Source: Pseudomonas zanjanensis (GTDB lineage Bacteria; Pseudomonadota; Gammaproteobacteria; Pseudomonadales; Pseudomonadaceae). Taken from it: DNA of 64,000 nt. Shown one piece after another: positions 18,730-28,051 of the stretch. The DNA is taken from the NCBI RefSeq assembly GCF_014268745.2, contig NZ_JABWRB020000001.1, positions 1,798,001 through 1,862,000 on the forward strand, in the 5' to 3' direction. The translations under genes were made by a program, and so were the position numbers. Within the stretch, counting starts at the first letter, position 1. Every line of letters starts with the position of its first letter. The notes below the pieces were generated by a model. It was not told the origin of the DNA, made no database searches, and saw only the letters and a program-made list of their open reading frames with translations.

Positions 18730-19080
18730 CTAGAGCAACAAGCCCACCTGCGTGCGCTTGGGCAATTTGCTCACGACCAATTGATGTGAGCGTTGCAGCA
18801 GGCCACGCAATTCTTCGGCCCCGAGCGGGTAGGGCACCTGCATGATGACCCACTGGGCCCGTGCCAAATAAGGCGCGGGGTGAATGCCCGGCCGGTCGCA
18901 GTGACCCAGGAACAGATCCTTGTCGACCTTGAACGCCAACGAGTCGCCCCGCAGGCCTTGGAGGGCGAACATCTTGTTCCCGGCAATGGAAAACACCCGC
19001 ACGCCGCCCCATTTGTAATCCTCCCTGGCACCGGGCAAGCCCAGGCAAAACCGCGCGACATCCTCTTCGCTCAAATTCAT
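18730..19080 (-). CDS. MmcQ/YjbR family protein
   Basis: This 116-residue cytoplasmic protein starts MNLSEEDVARFCLGLPGAREDYKWGG. It carries the YjbR pattern (DYKWGGVRVFSIAGNKMFAL, then PAPYLARAQWVIMQ), which forms a CyaY-like fold often called DNA-binding. The frame runs on to 19203, but the ATG at 19080 is chosen because it overlaps the upstream LysR stop as ATGA. It is therefore co-transcribed with the LysR regulator. The exact role is unknown. Confidence 0.82.
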   Translation of the reverse strand: MNLSEEDVARFCLGLPGAREDYKWGGVRVFSIAGNKMFALQGLRGDSLAFKVDKDLFLGHCDRPGIHPAPYLARAQWVIMQVPYPLGAEELRGLLQRSHQLVVSKLPKRTQVGLLL

Positions 19081-19985
19081 AGTGTTTTTTCTCCACAGCC
19101 CTCGAAGACTTCCACCAAATGATCGATCCATGCACGCACCGCCGGCAGCATGCCGCGTCGATGCGGGTAGACGGCTTGTAGCCAGCCATCGGGCAACGAC
19201 CACCCAGGCAGCAGCTCCACCAGTGTGCCGTCATGCAATTCCTGCTCGCAATACATGCTTGGCAATAATGTGAAACCCAGGCCGGCGAGGGTGCAGGACC
19301 GGCGCACGATGAAGTCATCGACGCCCAGGCGGGCTTCCAGGCTCAGTTCGGCCTGCTGCCCATCGGCCTTGACCAGGCGCAGATGCACCAGGCGATCGGC
19401 TTCCAGTGCCCCCAGTACCGGCAGCGGCTTGAGATCGTCCGGGGTTTCGATCCGCCGCCCTTCGACGAAGGCCGGGCTGGCGACCAGCATCAGCCGTGCC
19501 CGACGCAAACGCCGGGTCATCAACAGCGGGTCTTCGTCCCCCAGGTCGCGCACGCGCAACGCCACGTCGATGCCTTCGCCGATCAGGTCCACCCGCCGGT
19601 TGAGCAGGGTCATTTCCAGTTGCACCAAGGGGTATTTCACCAGGAAGGTTTCGATCACCACCGGCAGGAACTGATGGGCCAGGCCCACCGGGCTCGACAC
19701 CCGCAATCGGCCACGCGGCTCGCTGGACATGCTCGCCACCGCTTCGTCGGCCATCTCGGCCTCCAGCAACATGGCCTGGCAATGGCGCAGATAGCGTTCG
19801 CCGACCGCCGTCAGTTTCAACTGGCGGGTGGTGCGCTGGAGCAGGCGAGCACCGAGGCGTTCTTCCAGTTCGGCGATGCGCCGCGACAGCCGGGACTTGG
19901 GAATACCCAGCAAGCGTCCGGCGGCCGCGAAACCATCGGCTTCGACGACTTTGGCGAAGTAGTACAAGTCATTGAGGTCTTGCAT
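19077..19985 (-). CDS. LysR family transcriptional regulator (probable azoR regulator)
   Basis: This 302-residue LysR-type regulator starts MQDLNDLYYFAKVVEADGFAAAGRLLGIPKSRLSRRIAELEERLG, a classic N-terminal winged helix. An effector domain follows (about 90-295). It is divergent from the azoreductase gene with 129 bp between the starts, the common arrangement in which the LysR protein controls the neighbour and itself. YafC/PA-type homologues often sit beside NAD(P)H quinone/azo reductases. The effector is probably an electrophile or quinone (inference). Confidence 0.88.
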   Translation of the reverse strand: MQDLNDLYYFAKVVEADGFAAAGRLLGIPKSRLSRRIAELEERLGARLLQRTTRQLKLTAVGERYLRHCQAMLLEAEMADEAVASMSSEPRGRLRVSSPVGLAHQFLPVVIETFLVKYPLVQLEMTLLNRRVDLIGEGIDVALRVRDLGDEDPLLMTRRLRRARLMLVASPAFVEGRRIETPDDLKPLPVLGALEADRLVHLRLVKADGQQAELSLEARLGVDDFIVRRSCTLAGLGFTLLPSMYCEQELHDGTLVELLPGWSLPDGWLQAVYPHRRGMLPAVRAWIDHLVEVFEGCGEKTL

Positions 19986-20114
19986 GTCGAGCTCTATTGT
20001 CCTGTCAGTAGGACAAACTATCGCATTTTTGCTGACTTATCGATCATTCGCTTCATCGATAGGATTGTCGCCAATTGATCGCCTGGTTGCGGTCCTCATT
20101 TGGAGAGCACTGAT

Positions 20115-20723
20115 ATGAAACTGCTGCACATCGATTCGAGCATCCTCGGCGACCACTCCGCTTCCCGCCAATTGAGCCGCGAAGTGGTTGAAGCCTGGAA
20201 AGCTGCCGAGCCAGGCATCGCCGTCACCTACCGTGACCTGGCCGCCGACGCGATCAGCCATTTTTCCGCGCAGACGCTGGTTGCCGCCGGTACCAGCGCT
20301 GAATTGCGCGACGCTGCGCTGAAGCATGAAGCCGATCTCAGCGCGTCGGCAATGGCCGAGTTCCTGGCGGCTGACGCGGTGGTCATCGCCGCGCCGATGT
20401 ACAACTTCAGCATTCCGACCCAACTCAAGGCCTGGATCGACCGCATTGCCGTGGCCGGCCAGACGTTCCGCTACACCGAAGCCGGCCCTGAAGGGCTGTG
20501 CGGTGGCAAGAAACTGGTGATCGTTTCCACCTCGGGTGGTTTGCATGCCGGCCAACCGAGCGGCGTGGGTCACGAAGACTATCTCAAGTTGGTGTTCGGT
20601 TTTCTCGGCATCACTGATATCGAAGTTGTCCGTGCCGAAGGCCTGTCCTACGGTGACGACATGCGTACCAAAGCCCTGAGCGAAGCCACGTTGCAGATCG
20701 GCCAGCAGTTCGCCGCTGCGTAA
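20115..20723 (+). CDS. azoR: FMN-dependent NADH:quinone/azo oxidoreductase
   Basis: This 202-residue flavodoxin-like enzyme reduces quinones and azo compounds with NADH. The N-terminal phosphate-binding segment is [21 protein letters not shown]. The FMN-contact motif is [26 protein letters not shown], and a second FMN/NADH motif is IVSTSGGLH. The ATG at 20115 follows GGAG by nine bases. The frame could begin at TTG 20100, which is less likely. The gene is divergent from the LysR gene, which probably regulates it. Confidence 0.9.
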   Translation: MKLLHIDSSILGDHSASRQLSREVVEAWKAAEPGIAVTYRDLAADAISHFSAQTLVAAGTSAELRDAALKHEADLSASAMAEFLAADAVVIAAPMYNFSIPTQLKAWIDRIAVAGQTFRYTEAGPEGLCGGKKLVIVSTSGGLHAGQPSGVGHEDYLKLVFGFLGITDIEVVRAEGLSYGDDMRTKALSEATLQIGQQFAAA

Positions 20724-20906
20724 ATCCTGCGTAAAGGCAGCAAGCGCTTCGGGCAACCTTCGCAAAACCCTGTATTCTCGTCGTCATTGGATGGCCGGGA
20801 TGCAGGGTTTTGCTGCATTCGGCGCCGGGGATCTGGCGCAGGTTATGCACGGCCAAGACTGCGAGCGACGGGGCCTTCCCGTGCGCTGGTGAGGGTGGAA
20901 AATTCG

Positions 20907-21944
20907 ATGGCACGTTTTGGTGCAGCGTTGCTGCTTTGCTTGTTTGCCAGTTTCGCTTCAGTGCAGGCCGCACCGGGGCCGCATCCGCATTGGAGCGCCG
21001 GTTTCCATGAGCTGAATTTTCTTGATCCGCTGGATCAGCAGCCGATGCACGCCATCGCCTTTTATCCGTCCACCGACCGCGAACAATCCAGCCTGCTCGG
21101 CGGCTACCAGATCGATGCCGCGCCGGAGGCCCAGATCGCCATCGGCCGTTTTCCACTGTTAATGCTGTCCCATGGCAATACCGGCACCCCATTGGCCCTG
21201 CATGACCTCGCCACTTCGTTGGCGCGCAAGGGGTTCGTCGTGGTGGCCGTGATTCATCCCGGCGACAATGTCCAGGACCACAGCCGGCTTGGCACCCTGA
21301 GCAACCTGTACGGGCGGCCGATCCAGATTTCCGAAGCCATCACCGCGACGCTCAATGACCCGATGCTCTCGCCGTTCGTCAACGCCGGGCAGGTTGGGGT
21401 GATCGGTTATTCGGCGGGTGGCGAAACTGCGCTGATCCTGTCCGGTGCGACGCCGGACCTCAATCGCTTGCGCCGCTATTGCAAGGAGCGGCCAGAGGAT
21501 CGTGACGCCTGCAACACCCAGGGCGAGTTGATCGCCGACCGCGATGACCTGCAACCCGTGGCCGACCCCAGGGTCCGGGCATTGTTGCTGATGGCGCCGT
21601 TGAGCCTGAAGTTCGGCCGTCATACTTTGGCCGATGTCCATGTGCCGGTGCTGCTGTACAGCGGCGATGGCGACAATCTCGTGGCTTTCGACAAGAACGC
21701 CGCTGCCTTGGCCCGCAAGCTGCCCACCGCTCCAGATTTCAAGACCCTGGCCGGCGCGGGGCATTTTGTCTTCCTGGCGCCGTGCACCGACGAGCAGATC
21801 ACCGCGATGCCGGCGCTTTGCACGGATGCCGATGGCGTCGATCGCAAGGACATTCACCGCACCATGATTACCGAGGCCAGCCGCTTTTTCGGCGAGGCCT
21901 TGGGTAAGGCGACCCGGGCGGGGATGAAGACGGCTGATCAATAA
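20907..21944 (+). CDS. exported alpha/beta-hydrolase (dienelactone hydrolase/PAF-acetylhydrolase-like)
   Basis: The protein has about 345 residues from the ATG at 20907, chosen because a clean signal peptide follows (MARFGAALLLCLFASFASVQA-APGPH). The frame is open from 20787. The nucleophile elbow is GYSAGG with Ser169, an acid is likely in LLYSGDGDNLV, and His286 lies in GAGHFVF. The early motif FYPSTDRE and LLMLSHGNTGTPLALHDLATSLARKGFVVVAVIHPGDN are typical of predicted dienelactone hydrolases that resemble platelet-activating-factor acetylhydrolase. The protein is likely periplasmic. The substrate is unknown. Confidence 0.82.
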   Translation: MARFGAALLLCLFASFASVQAAPGPHPHWSAGFHELNFLDPLDQQPMHAIAFYPSTDREQSSLLGGYQIDAAPEAQIAIGRFPLLMLSHGNTGTPLALHDLATSLARKGFVVVAVIHPGDNVQDHSRLGTLSNLYGRPIQISEAITATLNDPMLSPFVNAGQVGVIGYSAGGETALILSGATPDLNRLRRYCKERPEDRDACNTQGELIADRDDLQPVADPRVRALLLMAPLSLKFGRHTLADVHVPVLLYSGDGDNLVAFDKNAAALARKLPTAPDFKTLAGAGHFVFLAPCTDEQITAMPALCTDADGVDRKDIHRTMITEASRFFGEALGKATRAGMKTADQ

Positions 21945-22016
21945 GGTATTGCTATCCATTTAAGCGTTCCCCGGAATCTGAGCTTCCGTTCCGAGGGGCA
22001 TGGTTTGTACGTAAGG

Positions 22017-22276
22017 TTGGTGTGTATATCCGTTTCTGCGGTAACGGCTACTTATGGTTCCGCCCTTACGGCGGGTCACTTTTGAAAAGCGCAAAAGTAA
22101 CCAAAACGCTCCTGCCCCACCACTCGGTGCCTCGCTAGGGCTCGGCATGCCCTCACTCCGGCATTGCTCCGTGGGCCGCCGCGAAGGGCCATCCATGGCC
22201 CAGCGCGGCTATCCCGGCATCCATGCCGGGATGCCCACTCCACAATACCTGCGTTCGGCCATCGTGGTTAACGGGG
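22017..22276. repeat. left arm of a long inverted repeat
   Basis: About 260 bp (TTGGTGTGTATATCC to the GTGGTTAACGGGG region) is an inverted, roughly 85 % identical copy of two blocks to the right: 22478-22560, then, after the IS, 24220-24405. Small frames through it (for example 21960-22196) are typical spurious repeat proteins and are not annotated. Confidence 0.8.
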
Positions 22277-22477
22277 CGCCCGAGATCAACGTCCTCCCCG
22301 AGGCGGCCTGAGAGCCGACCTGGCTCTTCCGGTCGTACACCCATCAGATCTGTGGGAGCAAAGCTTGCTCGCGATAGCGGTGGTTCAGTCACATAGATAC
22401 TGGATACACGGCTCTTGCTTTGCTTTGCTTTTGGATCTTGATCTTGATCTTGATCTTGATCTTGATCTTGATCTGGA
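22277..22477. other. loop of the long inverted repeat, with a REP and a GATCTT tandem repeat
   Basis: This spacer contains a single REP (GTGGGAGCAAAGCTTGCTCGCG, about 22351-22373). It also has six perfect copies of GATCTT at 22434-22469 plus a partial seventh. No gene is credible here. Confidence 0.7.
22434..22474. repeat. hexanucleotide tandem repeat (GATCTT)6-7
   Basis: Six uninterrupted GATCTT units are followed by GATCT. Tracts of this sort can vary in copy number by slippage. Confidence 0.92.
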
Positions 22478-22560
22478 CGCCCCATTAAACCACGCTGGCC
22501 GAACGCAGGTATTGTGGAGTGGGCACCTCGGCATGGATGCCGAGGTAGCCGCGCTGGGCC
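22478..22560. repeat. inner part of the right arm of the long inverted repeat
   Basis: GGCGCCCC-type start and CCACGCTGGCCGAACGCAGG through to GCCGCGCTGGGCC are the complement of 22194-22276. The arm is interrupted at 22560 by the insertion sequence and resumes at 24220. Confidence 0.8.
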
Positions 22561-24219
22561 CAGAGTGTGTAAAAACTCCGAAGCCAACCCTTGCTATGAT
22601 TTCCCCAGGACTTCATTGCAAGGGCTGCCCATGAAACGCTTCATCCAAGGTGAACACCGAGATCAAACTACCTTGCTCCCCGAGAGCTTGGACGACTACG
22701 TCAGCGATACCAATCCGGTGCGCGTTGTCGATGTCTTCGTGGATGAGCTCGACCTGATCAACTTGGGTTTTGAAAGCGCTGTCCCCGCTAAAACAGGCCG
22801 ACCGGCTTATCATCCTGCAGTCATGCTGAAGATCTACATCTACGGCTATCTCAACCGTATCCAGTCAAGCCGGCGCCTTGAGCGCGAGGCGCAGCGCAAC
22901 GTCGAGCTGATGTGGCTGACCGGTCGCCTGATGCCGGATTTCAAGACCATCGCCAACTTCCGCAAAGACAATGGGAAGGCCATTCGAGGAGTCTGTCGGC
23001 AGTTCGTCGTGTTGTGTCAACAACTGGGGCTCTTCTCGGAACACTTCGTTGCCATCGATGGCAGTAAATTCAAGGCGGTGAACAACCGCGACCGCAATTT
23101 TACCAGCGCCAAGCTGAAGCGTCGGATGGAAGACATCGAGTCAAGCATCGCCCGTTATCTGAAGGCCCTGGATGAGGCTGATCGGGAAGAGCCCAAGTCT
23201 TCAGGGCCCAAAGGCGGCCTGGAAGAAAAAATTGCCAAATTAAAGGAACAGATGAAGGCGCTCCAGGCGATTGAAATACAGCTTGAAGCATCGCCGGACA
23301 AACAGATCTCGCTGACCGACCCGGACGCGCGCTCGATGATGATGACGAGCGGTCATGGCATCGTGGGCTACAACGTGCAGACAGCAGTCGATACCAAACA
23401 CCATTTAATCGTCGCGCACGAGGTGACCAATGTCGGTCACGACCGTGATCAGCTTAGCTCGATGGCCCAGCAAGCCCGTGAGGCGATGCAAATCGAATCG
23501 TTGTCGGTGGTGGCGGACCGAGGGTATTACAAAAGCGGAGAAATCCTGGCCTGTCACGAGGCAGGAATCACAGCTTATGTGCCGAAAACGCTGAGCTCGC
23601 GGGCCAAATTTGATGGCCGCTTCGGCAATGACGAGTTTGTTTACGACGCGGAAAAAAATGTGTACGTCTGCCCCGCCAAGCAAGTGCTGATCTGGCGCAA
23701 CTTTTACGTCGACAAGGGCAAGAAGCTGGACGTTTACTGGCACTCCAACTGCAGAGCCTGCCCAACAAAGGCGCAATGCACACCGGCCAGAGAGAGAAAG
23801 ATTCGGCGCTGGGAACACGAGGCGGTACTGGAGGAAATGCAGGCCCGCCTGAACAATGAGCCGCAGATGATGATCATCCGCAAGAGAACGGTCGAGCACC
23901 CCTTCGGGACGCTGAAGCAATGGATGGGGGCGACTCATTTTCTGACGCGACGGCTGGCTGGGGTGAGCACCGAAATGAGCTTGAATGTGCTCGCTTACAA
24001 TTGGAAAAGAGTGATGGAAATCCTAGGTGCGCAAGGTCTGATGAAGGCGCTGACGGCCTGAAAGCCTGCGGTTTTGCCCCGTTAATCAAGCCTACTGAGC
24101 CTTGCTAGCGCTTGTAGGGGCCGTTTGGAGGTACAGGAACGCTTTAGGTTTTTATCAGTTGGCCAACACCTGTCGGCACGACGTGCCGACGATGTTTTTA
24201 TCGGTTTTTACACACTCTG
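22561..24219 (+). mobile_element. IS1182-family insertion sequence, complete
   Basis: The element is 1659 bp with perfect 16-bp terminal inverted repeats CAGAGTGTGTAAAAAC (22561-22576 and, inverted, 24204-24219). The tetranucleotide GGCC occurs on both sides (22557-22560, 24220-24223). The flanks rejoin to the sequence expected from the intact opposite arm, GCTGGGCCATGG. This gives good evidence for a 4-bp target duplication and the exact insertion point. It carries one intact transposase gene. Confidence 0.9.
22631..24061 (+). CDS. tnp: IS1182 family transposase
   Basis: This 476-residue DDE transposase starts at the ATG at 22631; the open frame continues upstream through the IS end. The N-terminal domain is typical of the family (MKRFIQGEHRDQTTLLPESLDDYVSD, then GRPAYHPAVMLKIYIYGYLNRIQSSRRLE). 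Likely catalytic residues are Asp143 (AIDGSKFKAVN), Asp296 (VVADRGYYKSGEI) and Glu422 (VEHPFGTLKQWMG). A cysteine cluster (VCPAKQVL..NCRACPTKAQCT) precedes the last acid. No frameshift is seen, so the element is probably active or recently active. Confidence 0.93.
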   Translation: MKRFIQGEHRDQTTLLPESLDDYVSDTNPVRVVDVFVDELDLINLGFESAVPAKTGRPAYHPAVMLKIYIYGYLNRIQSSRRLEREAQRNVELMWLTGRLMPDFKTIANFRKDNGKAIRGVCRQFVVLCQQLGLFSEHFVAIDGSKFKAVNNRDRNFTSAKLKRRMEDIESSIARYLKALDEADREEPKSSGPKGGLEEKIAKLKEQMKALQAIEIQLEASPDKQISLTDPDARSMMMTSGHGIVGYNVQTAVDTKHHLIVAHEVTNVGHDRDQLSSMAQQAREAMQIESLSVVADRGYYKSGEILACHEAGITAYVPKTLSSRAKFDGRFGNDEFVYDAEKNVYVCPAKQVLIWRNFYVDKGKKLDVYWHSNCRACPTKAQCTPARERKIRRWEHEAVLEEMQARLNNEPQMMIIRKRTVEHPFGTLKQWMGATHFLTRRLAGVSTEMSLNVLAYNWKRVMEILGAQGLMKALTA

Positions 24220-24405
24220 GGCCATGGATGGCCCTTCGCGGCGGCCCACGGAGCAATGCCGGAGTGAGGGCACACCGAGCCTAGGCGAGGTGCCGAGTGG
24301 TGGGGCAAAGCGTTTTTGGTTACTTTTGGCGCTTTTCCAAAAGTGACCCGCTGTAAGAGCGGAACCGCCAGTAGCCGTTACCAAAGAAACGGATATACAC
24401 ACCAA
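24220..24405. repeat. outer part of the right arm of the long inverted repeat
   Basis: This is the complement of 22017-22200 at roughly 85 % identity, starting GGCCATGGATGGCCC and ending GGATATACACACCAA. It was displaced from 22560 by the IS. The rest of the gap to 24474 shows no gene. Confidence 0.82.
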
Positions 24406-24474
24406 AACCCGTCCCCCCAAAAAAACGGCGCTTTCCATTTCTGAAACAAACGCCGCTTTTGCTAGTGAACAGTA

Positions 24475-25665
24475 TTAAGGAGCGTTTATGGCCCGACGCC
24501 GCAGCAGCAACGTCAGCCCCAGCCCGCTAACCGACAACAACGCAGCACAGAAGAAAATCGACGAATAACCCAGGTTCAACGCCACCGCCCCCATCAGCGG
24601 CCCGGCAATCGCCAGCGCCAGGTCAAAAAACACCGCATAAGCACTCAAACCCGCGCCACGGCTGGTGTTCGGCACTTGCTTGATGGCCTCCACCCCCAGC
24701 GCCGGGTACACCAGCGACAACCCGAAGCCAGCCAGCCCCGCACCGACCAAGGCGAACGGGGTGGACGGCGCCAGCCACAGCAATACCAGCCCAAGGGTTT
24801 CGATGCTCATGCAAGCGATGGCCGAGTTGAAGCCACCGAAGCGGGCGATGCTGGAAATGAACAACAGCCGCGCGAGGATGAAGCAGATGCCAAAGACTGT
24901 CAGGCACCAGGCCGCGCCAGTCCAGCCGCGACTGACATAAAACAGCGTAATGAACGTGGTGAGCGTGCCGTAGCCGATCGACGCCAGGCTCAGGCCCGCG
25001 CCGTAAGGTGCAATCCGTGCAAATACTGCCCAGAAAGGCAGGCGCTCGCCGCGAATGACCGGCACCGACGGCTTGTTGCGAATCATCAACAGCGCAGCAC
25101 CCGCCAGCAGCGACAGCGCAATGCCCAGGCTGGCAAACCCCAGCTCACCCACCATCACCACCCCCAGCGGTGCTCCAATAGCGATGGCCCCATACGAGGC
25201 GATGCCGTTCCAGGAAATCGAGCGGGCCGTGTGCTCCACCCCCACCTGGCCCATGCACCAACTGATGGTGCCCACGCCAATCAGCCCCTGGGCCACGCCG
25301 AGCAACAAGCGGCCAGCAATCAGAATCAGCAAGCTGGTCAGGGGAAAGCTTTGCAGCAAGGTCGAAATCAGCGTCAGCACGCCACTGAGCACAATCCCCG
25401 ACAACCCGTAGACAATCGCCCGCTTGGTACCGACGCTGTCCGACAACCGCCCGGCCATGGGCCGGCTGAGCAGCGTCGCCAGGTACTGTGAACCGATGGT
25501 CACCCCGGCCACCACCGCGCTGAAGCCCAACTGTTCGTGGACATACCCGGGCAACACGGCAATGGGCAGGCCTATGCAGAGGAAGGCGATGAAGGTGTAG
25601 AAAACGATGGAGACGATCTGCAGGGTGATCGACAAGGAATTGGGGGTAGAGGAGGGCGTGGGCAT
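24475..25665 (-). CDS. MFS transporter (YfcJ/YhhS-like)
   Basis: The protein has about 396 residues with twelve predicted membrane segments. The loop 2-3 signature GSQYLATLLSRPMAGRLSDSVGTKRAIVYGL matches the MFS motif (GxLaDrxGrk). The C-terminal half holds a second related repeat. Overall it resembles the YfcJ/YhhS group of putative drug or sugar efflux carriers. The start at 25665 (MPTPSS) is chosen over 25704 because it gives the usual short N-terminus, but neither start has a strong ribosome site. The substrate is unknown. Confidence 0.78.
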   Translation of the reverse strand: MPTPSSTPNSLSITLQIVSIVFYTFIAFLCIGLPIAVLPGYVHEQLGFSAVVAGVTIGSQYLATLLSRPMAGRLSDSVGTKRAIVYGLSGIVLSGVLTLISTLLQSFPLTSLLILIAGRLLLGVAQGLIGVGTISWCMGQVGVEHTARSISWNGIASYGAIAIGAPLGVVMVGELGFASLGIALSLLAGAALLMIRNKPSVPVIRGERLPFWAVFARIAPYGAGLSLASIGYGTLTTFITLFYVSRGWTGAAWCLTVFGICFILARLLFISSIARFGGFNSAIACMSIETLGLVLLWLAPSTPFALVGAGLAGFGLSLVYPALGVEAIKQVPNTSRGAGLSAYAVFFDLALAIAGPLMGAVALNLGYSSIFFCAALLSVSGLGLTLLLRRRAINAP

Positions 25666-26013
25666 GGGGCTCGTTCGCGGGCAGCGGTAAGAGAGCCTCA
25701 TCATGGCGCGAGGTGGGGATAAAAGAAAGCAGGCTAACTAAATGTATTGGGAGGACTGGGTGTTCAGGCTGGATGGATGCTGTGTGTGCCGCCTCCATCG
25801 CGAGCAAGCTCGCCACAGTTGTTTTGGGATGGTCACAGGATTTGCATACTCCACAGACCCTTCTGTGGGGGGCTCAGGATTGCACATTCCACAGATCCCC
25901 TGTGGGAGCGAGCCTGCTCGCGATAGCGGAGTCAGTCAGCGATGATGCCGACTGACCCGACGCCTTCGCGAGCAGGCTCGCTCCCACATTGTTTTGGGGG
26001 ATCTCAGGCATCA
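25666..26013. other. intergenic region with REP elements
   Basis: A half REP (ATCGCGAGCAAGCTCGCC, about 25798-25815) and a full inverted doublet (25902-25987) lie between the MFS and chemoreceptor genes. The direct phrase ...CACATTCCACAGATCCC is a decayed REP flank. No gene is seen. Confidence 0.75.
25902..25987. repeat. REP doublet, GTGGGAGCGAGCCTGCTCGCG family
   Basis: Inverted 25-bp arms (GTGGGAGCGAGCCTGCTCGC and complement) span 86 bp with a GATGATGCC-type centre. Confidence 0.9.
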
Positions 26014-27810
26014 TCAGTCCGCCAACAACACCGCCGCATCGAAGCCCACCCGCAAGTTGCCCCAATGACGGCCGCCGAAGAAAAGCGGTACGTCGATCTC
26101 GGTCATGATTTCCCCGGTATCGCGCAGGTAGGTCTGCAGCAGGAAGCGCTGGACGTTGCCCGCCGCGCGCAGGCCGATCGGGTCGTTGAAGATGCGCTTG
26201 TTGCGGCACACCGGCAAATCCACTGCCCGGTCGCCGGTCGGCGGCTTGGAGACCCAACTGTTGTTCACCGGGCAATAGCCCTTGCTGTCGACCATGAACG
26301 ACACCTTGCCACCCGGTGTGCTGCGGGTGAGCTTGTCGCATTCCTCCTGGCAGACCTGGGCAAAGCGTTCGGTGTAGCTGGTCATGTACTGCTTGGGATC
26401 GGTGCCGGGCACCAGCTGGTAATTCTGATCGAACAGGTTCAGACCTTCCCGTTGCAGCGCTTCCAGGCGTACTTGCAGCGTATCGCGGCACTCGCTGGCG
26501 CGGGTGATGGCGGCATCCAGCTTGCCGTGTCCAAGCACGAAACGACCCAGCAACGCCTGGACCTTCTCGGCCACGCCAGACAGGTCGCGGGTGGCCGTGG
26601 CCGAATGCTGCATGCGCTGGTCGATCAGTTGGCTATCGGCGTGAATCTGGGTGACCCGGTCGTTGATCCCGGTGTTGCTGTCGGCGAACTGTTGGATATG
26701 GGTCGCGATGTCCGCCAGCTTGCCGTTGGTGGATTCGAAGTCGACGATCATGCTTTCGAAATGGCCTGAGGCGCGCTCCACCACTTTCTGGGTTTCCCGG
26801 GCGCTGTGGCTGATCTGGGTCGTCTGTTCATGGGTCGAACTGACCTCGTCGAGCATGGCGTCGATGTTGCGCGAGATATCGTCGGTGGCCCGGCTGACGT
26901 TTTGTGCCAGGGTCCGCACTTCATCGGCCACCACCGCGAAGCCACGGCCGCTTTCGCCGGCCCGGGCGGCTTCGATGGCGGCATTGAGGGCCAGCAGGTT
27001 GGTCTGGGCCGAGATCTGCTGGATCAACCCGACAATCGACTTGATGCTCGACGAACGCTGGTTCAAGGCGCTCACCAGGGTGGCGAACTCACCAAGGCTG
27101 CTGGAGATTTCGCTGATGTTGCCAGTCACTTCCAACAGCTCGGCATAGGAATCGCGGGCCATGCTCAGGTTCTGCGCGGTGGTGCTGGAGATGCCCTGGG
27201 TCTGGCGCGAAACCTCTTCGATGCGGCCCACGGCGGTATTGCTCTGGTCCATCACTTCCTTGGCGAAGCGCGCCTGGTGGGTGGCGCTGTCGCTGGAGTC
27301 GCTGATGTTCTTCAGCGAACGGGCCGACTCGACCGCAATGTGCACGGTCAGCGCCTGGACATTGCTGATGATCTCCCGCTGCTTGGCCAAGAAGCGGTTG
27401 CAGGTGGCGGCGAGTGTGCGGATCTCGTCGTGGGTCACCAGCGGCAAATCCTTGGACAGGTCGCCTTCGCCGTTGGCGATCTCTTCCAGGGCCTTGGTCA
27501 TGGTGGTGACGGGGCGCACGATGAGGTGGCGGAAATACCAGACCATGAAGCTGATCATGCCCAGGGTCAGGACCGCGCCGAAGAGCAGGGCATGGGTGAG
27601 GCTGTCGAGCCGGCCCTCGATCTGTCCCAGCAACGTGCCGTCCAACTGCGCGTTACGCAACAACAGCATGATCTCGGCGCGGGCACTGAGGGCTACCCAA
27701 TAAAGCAAGCCACTGACCAGCACCAACAGGAAAAGGCTCGACAACTTTTTGGTGAGGGTATCGAAAAACTGCATCTCGATAGACTCATACAAGGCCTTTA
27801 ACGTCTGCAT
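26014..27810 (-). CDS. methyl-accepting chemotaxis protein with C-terminal sensory module
   Basis: The protein has about 598 residues from the ATG at 27810 (GGAG box; the frame is open to 27897). Two membrane segments (about 20-40 and 70-95) enclose only about 30 periplasmic residues, too few for a ligand domain. HAMP ([21 protein letters not shown]) and a signalling domain with tip [31 protein letters not shown] follow. After the signalling helices comes an extra C-terminal region of about 150 residues. It has paired cysteines ([10 protein letters not shown]), [30 protein letters not shown] and the ending [11 protein letters not shown]. That region looks like a Cache-type cytoplasmic sensor. 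The ligand is unknown. Confidence 0.88.
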   Translation of the reverse strand: MQTLKALYESIEMQFFDTLTKKLSSLFLLVLVSGLLYWVALSARAEIMLLLRNAQLDGTLLGQIEGRLDSLTHALLFGAVLTLGMISFMVWYFRHLIVRPVTTMTKALEEIANGEGDLSKDLPLVTHDEIRTLAATCNRFLAKQREIISNVQALTVHIAVESARSLKNISDSSDSATHQARFAKEVMDQSNTAVGRIEEVSRQTQGISSTTAQNLSMARDSYAELLEVTGNISEISSSLGEFATLVSALNQRSSSIKSIVGLIQQISAQTNLLALNAAIEAARAGESGRGFAVVADEVRTLAQNVSRATDDISRNIDAMLDEVSSTHEQTTQISHSARETQKVVERASGHFESMIVDFESTNGKLADIATHIQQFADSNTGINDRVTQIHADSQLIDQRMQHSATATRDLSGVAEKVQALLGRFVLGHGKLDAAITRASECRDTLQVRLEALQREGLNLFDQNYQLVPGTDPKQYMTSYTERFAQVCQEECDKLTRSTPGGKVSFMVDSKGYCPVNNSWVSKPPTGDRAVDLPVCRNKRIFNDPIGLRAAGNVQRFLLQTYLRDTGEIMTEIDVPLFFGGRHWGNLRVGFDAAVLLAD

Positions 27811-27921
27811 CACGGCTCCAGGGAAAAAAAAGATTCGATGGCATACATTCGACCGATAGCGGCAAAGCTTTAGCGGATTTGGGCGATTTGATATCACCTT
27901 GCGATGCTGGCGCGCGTTAAC

Positions 27922-27943
27922 CCTGTTTCTGCGGTGAAACAGG
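27922..27943. promoter_or_regulatory. perfect 8-bp inverted repeat upstream of the symporter pair
   Basis: CCTGTTTC and GAAACAGG are separated by six bases. Its inner 18 bp, TGTTTCTGCGGTGAAACA, has the same TGTTTC...GARACA layout and span as the fap palindromes. It sits 109 bp before the DUF4212 start. No -24/-12 element was found downstream, so the protein that binds it is open. Confidence 0.5.
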
Positions 27944-28051
27944 CTGTCAATACCTGCTGTTACGAATTAGACGAAAGTCGTACTAGCGCGTTGCCCGACG
28001 ACTGCTACGGTTTGAAGTGCAAAACAATAAAAACAAATAGAGGGCGTCTCC

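Noticed and set aside
21960..22196. 78-aa frame MDGPSRRPTEQCRSEG and its relatives at 22153-22587 and 24125-24346
   Set aside because: They lie in the arms of the long inverted repeat and recur as both orientations of the same DNA. These are typical over-annotated repeat proteins.
22261..22477. possible CRISPR or phage attachment site in the hexamer-repeat region
   Set aside because: The GATCTT tract is a simple tandem repeat without spacers. No cas genes, integrase or tRNA is nearby.
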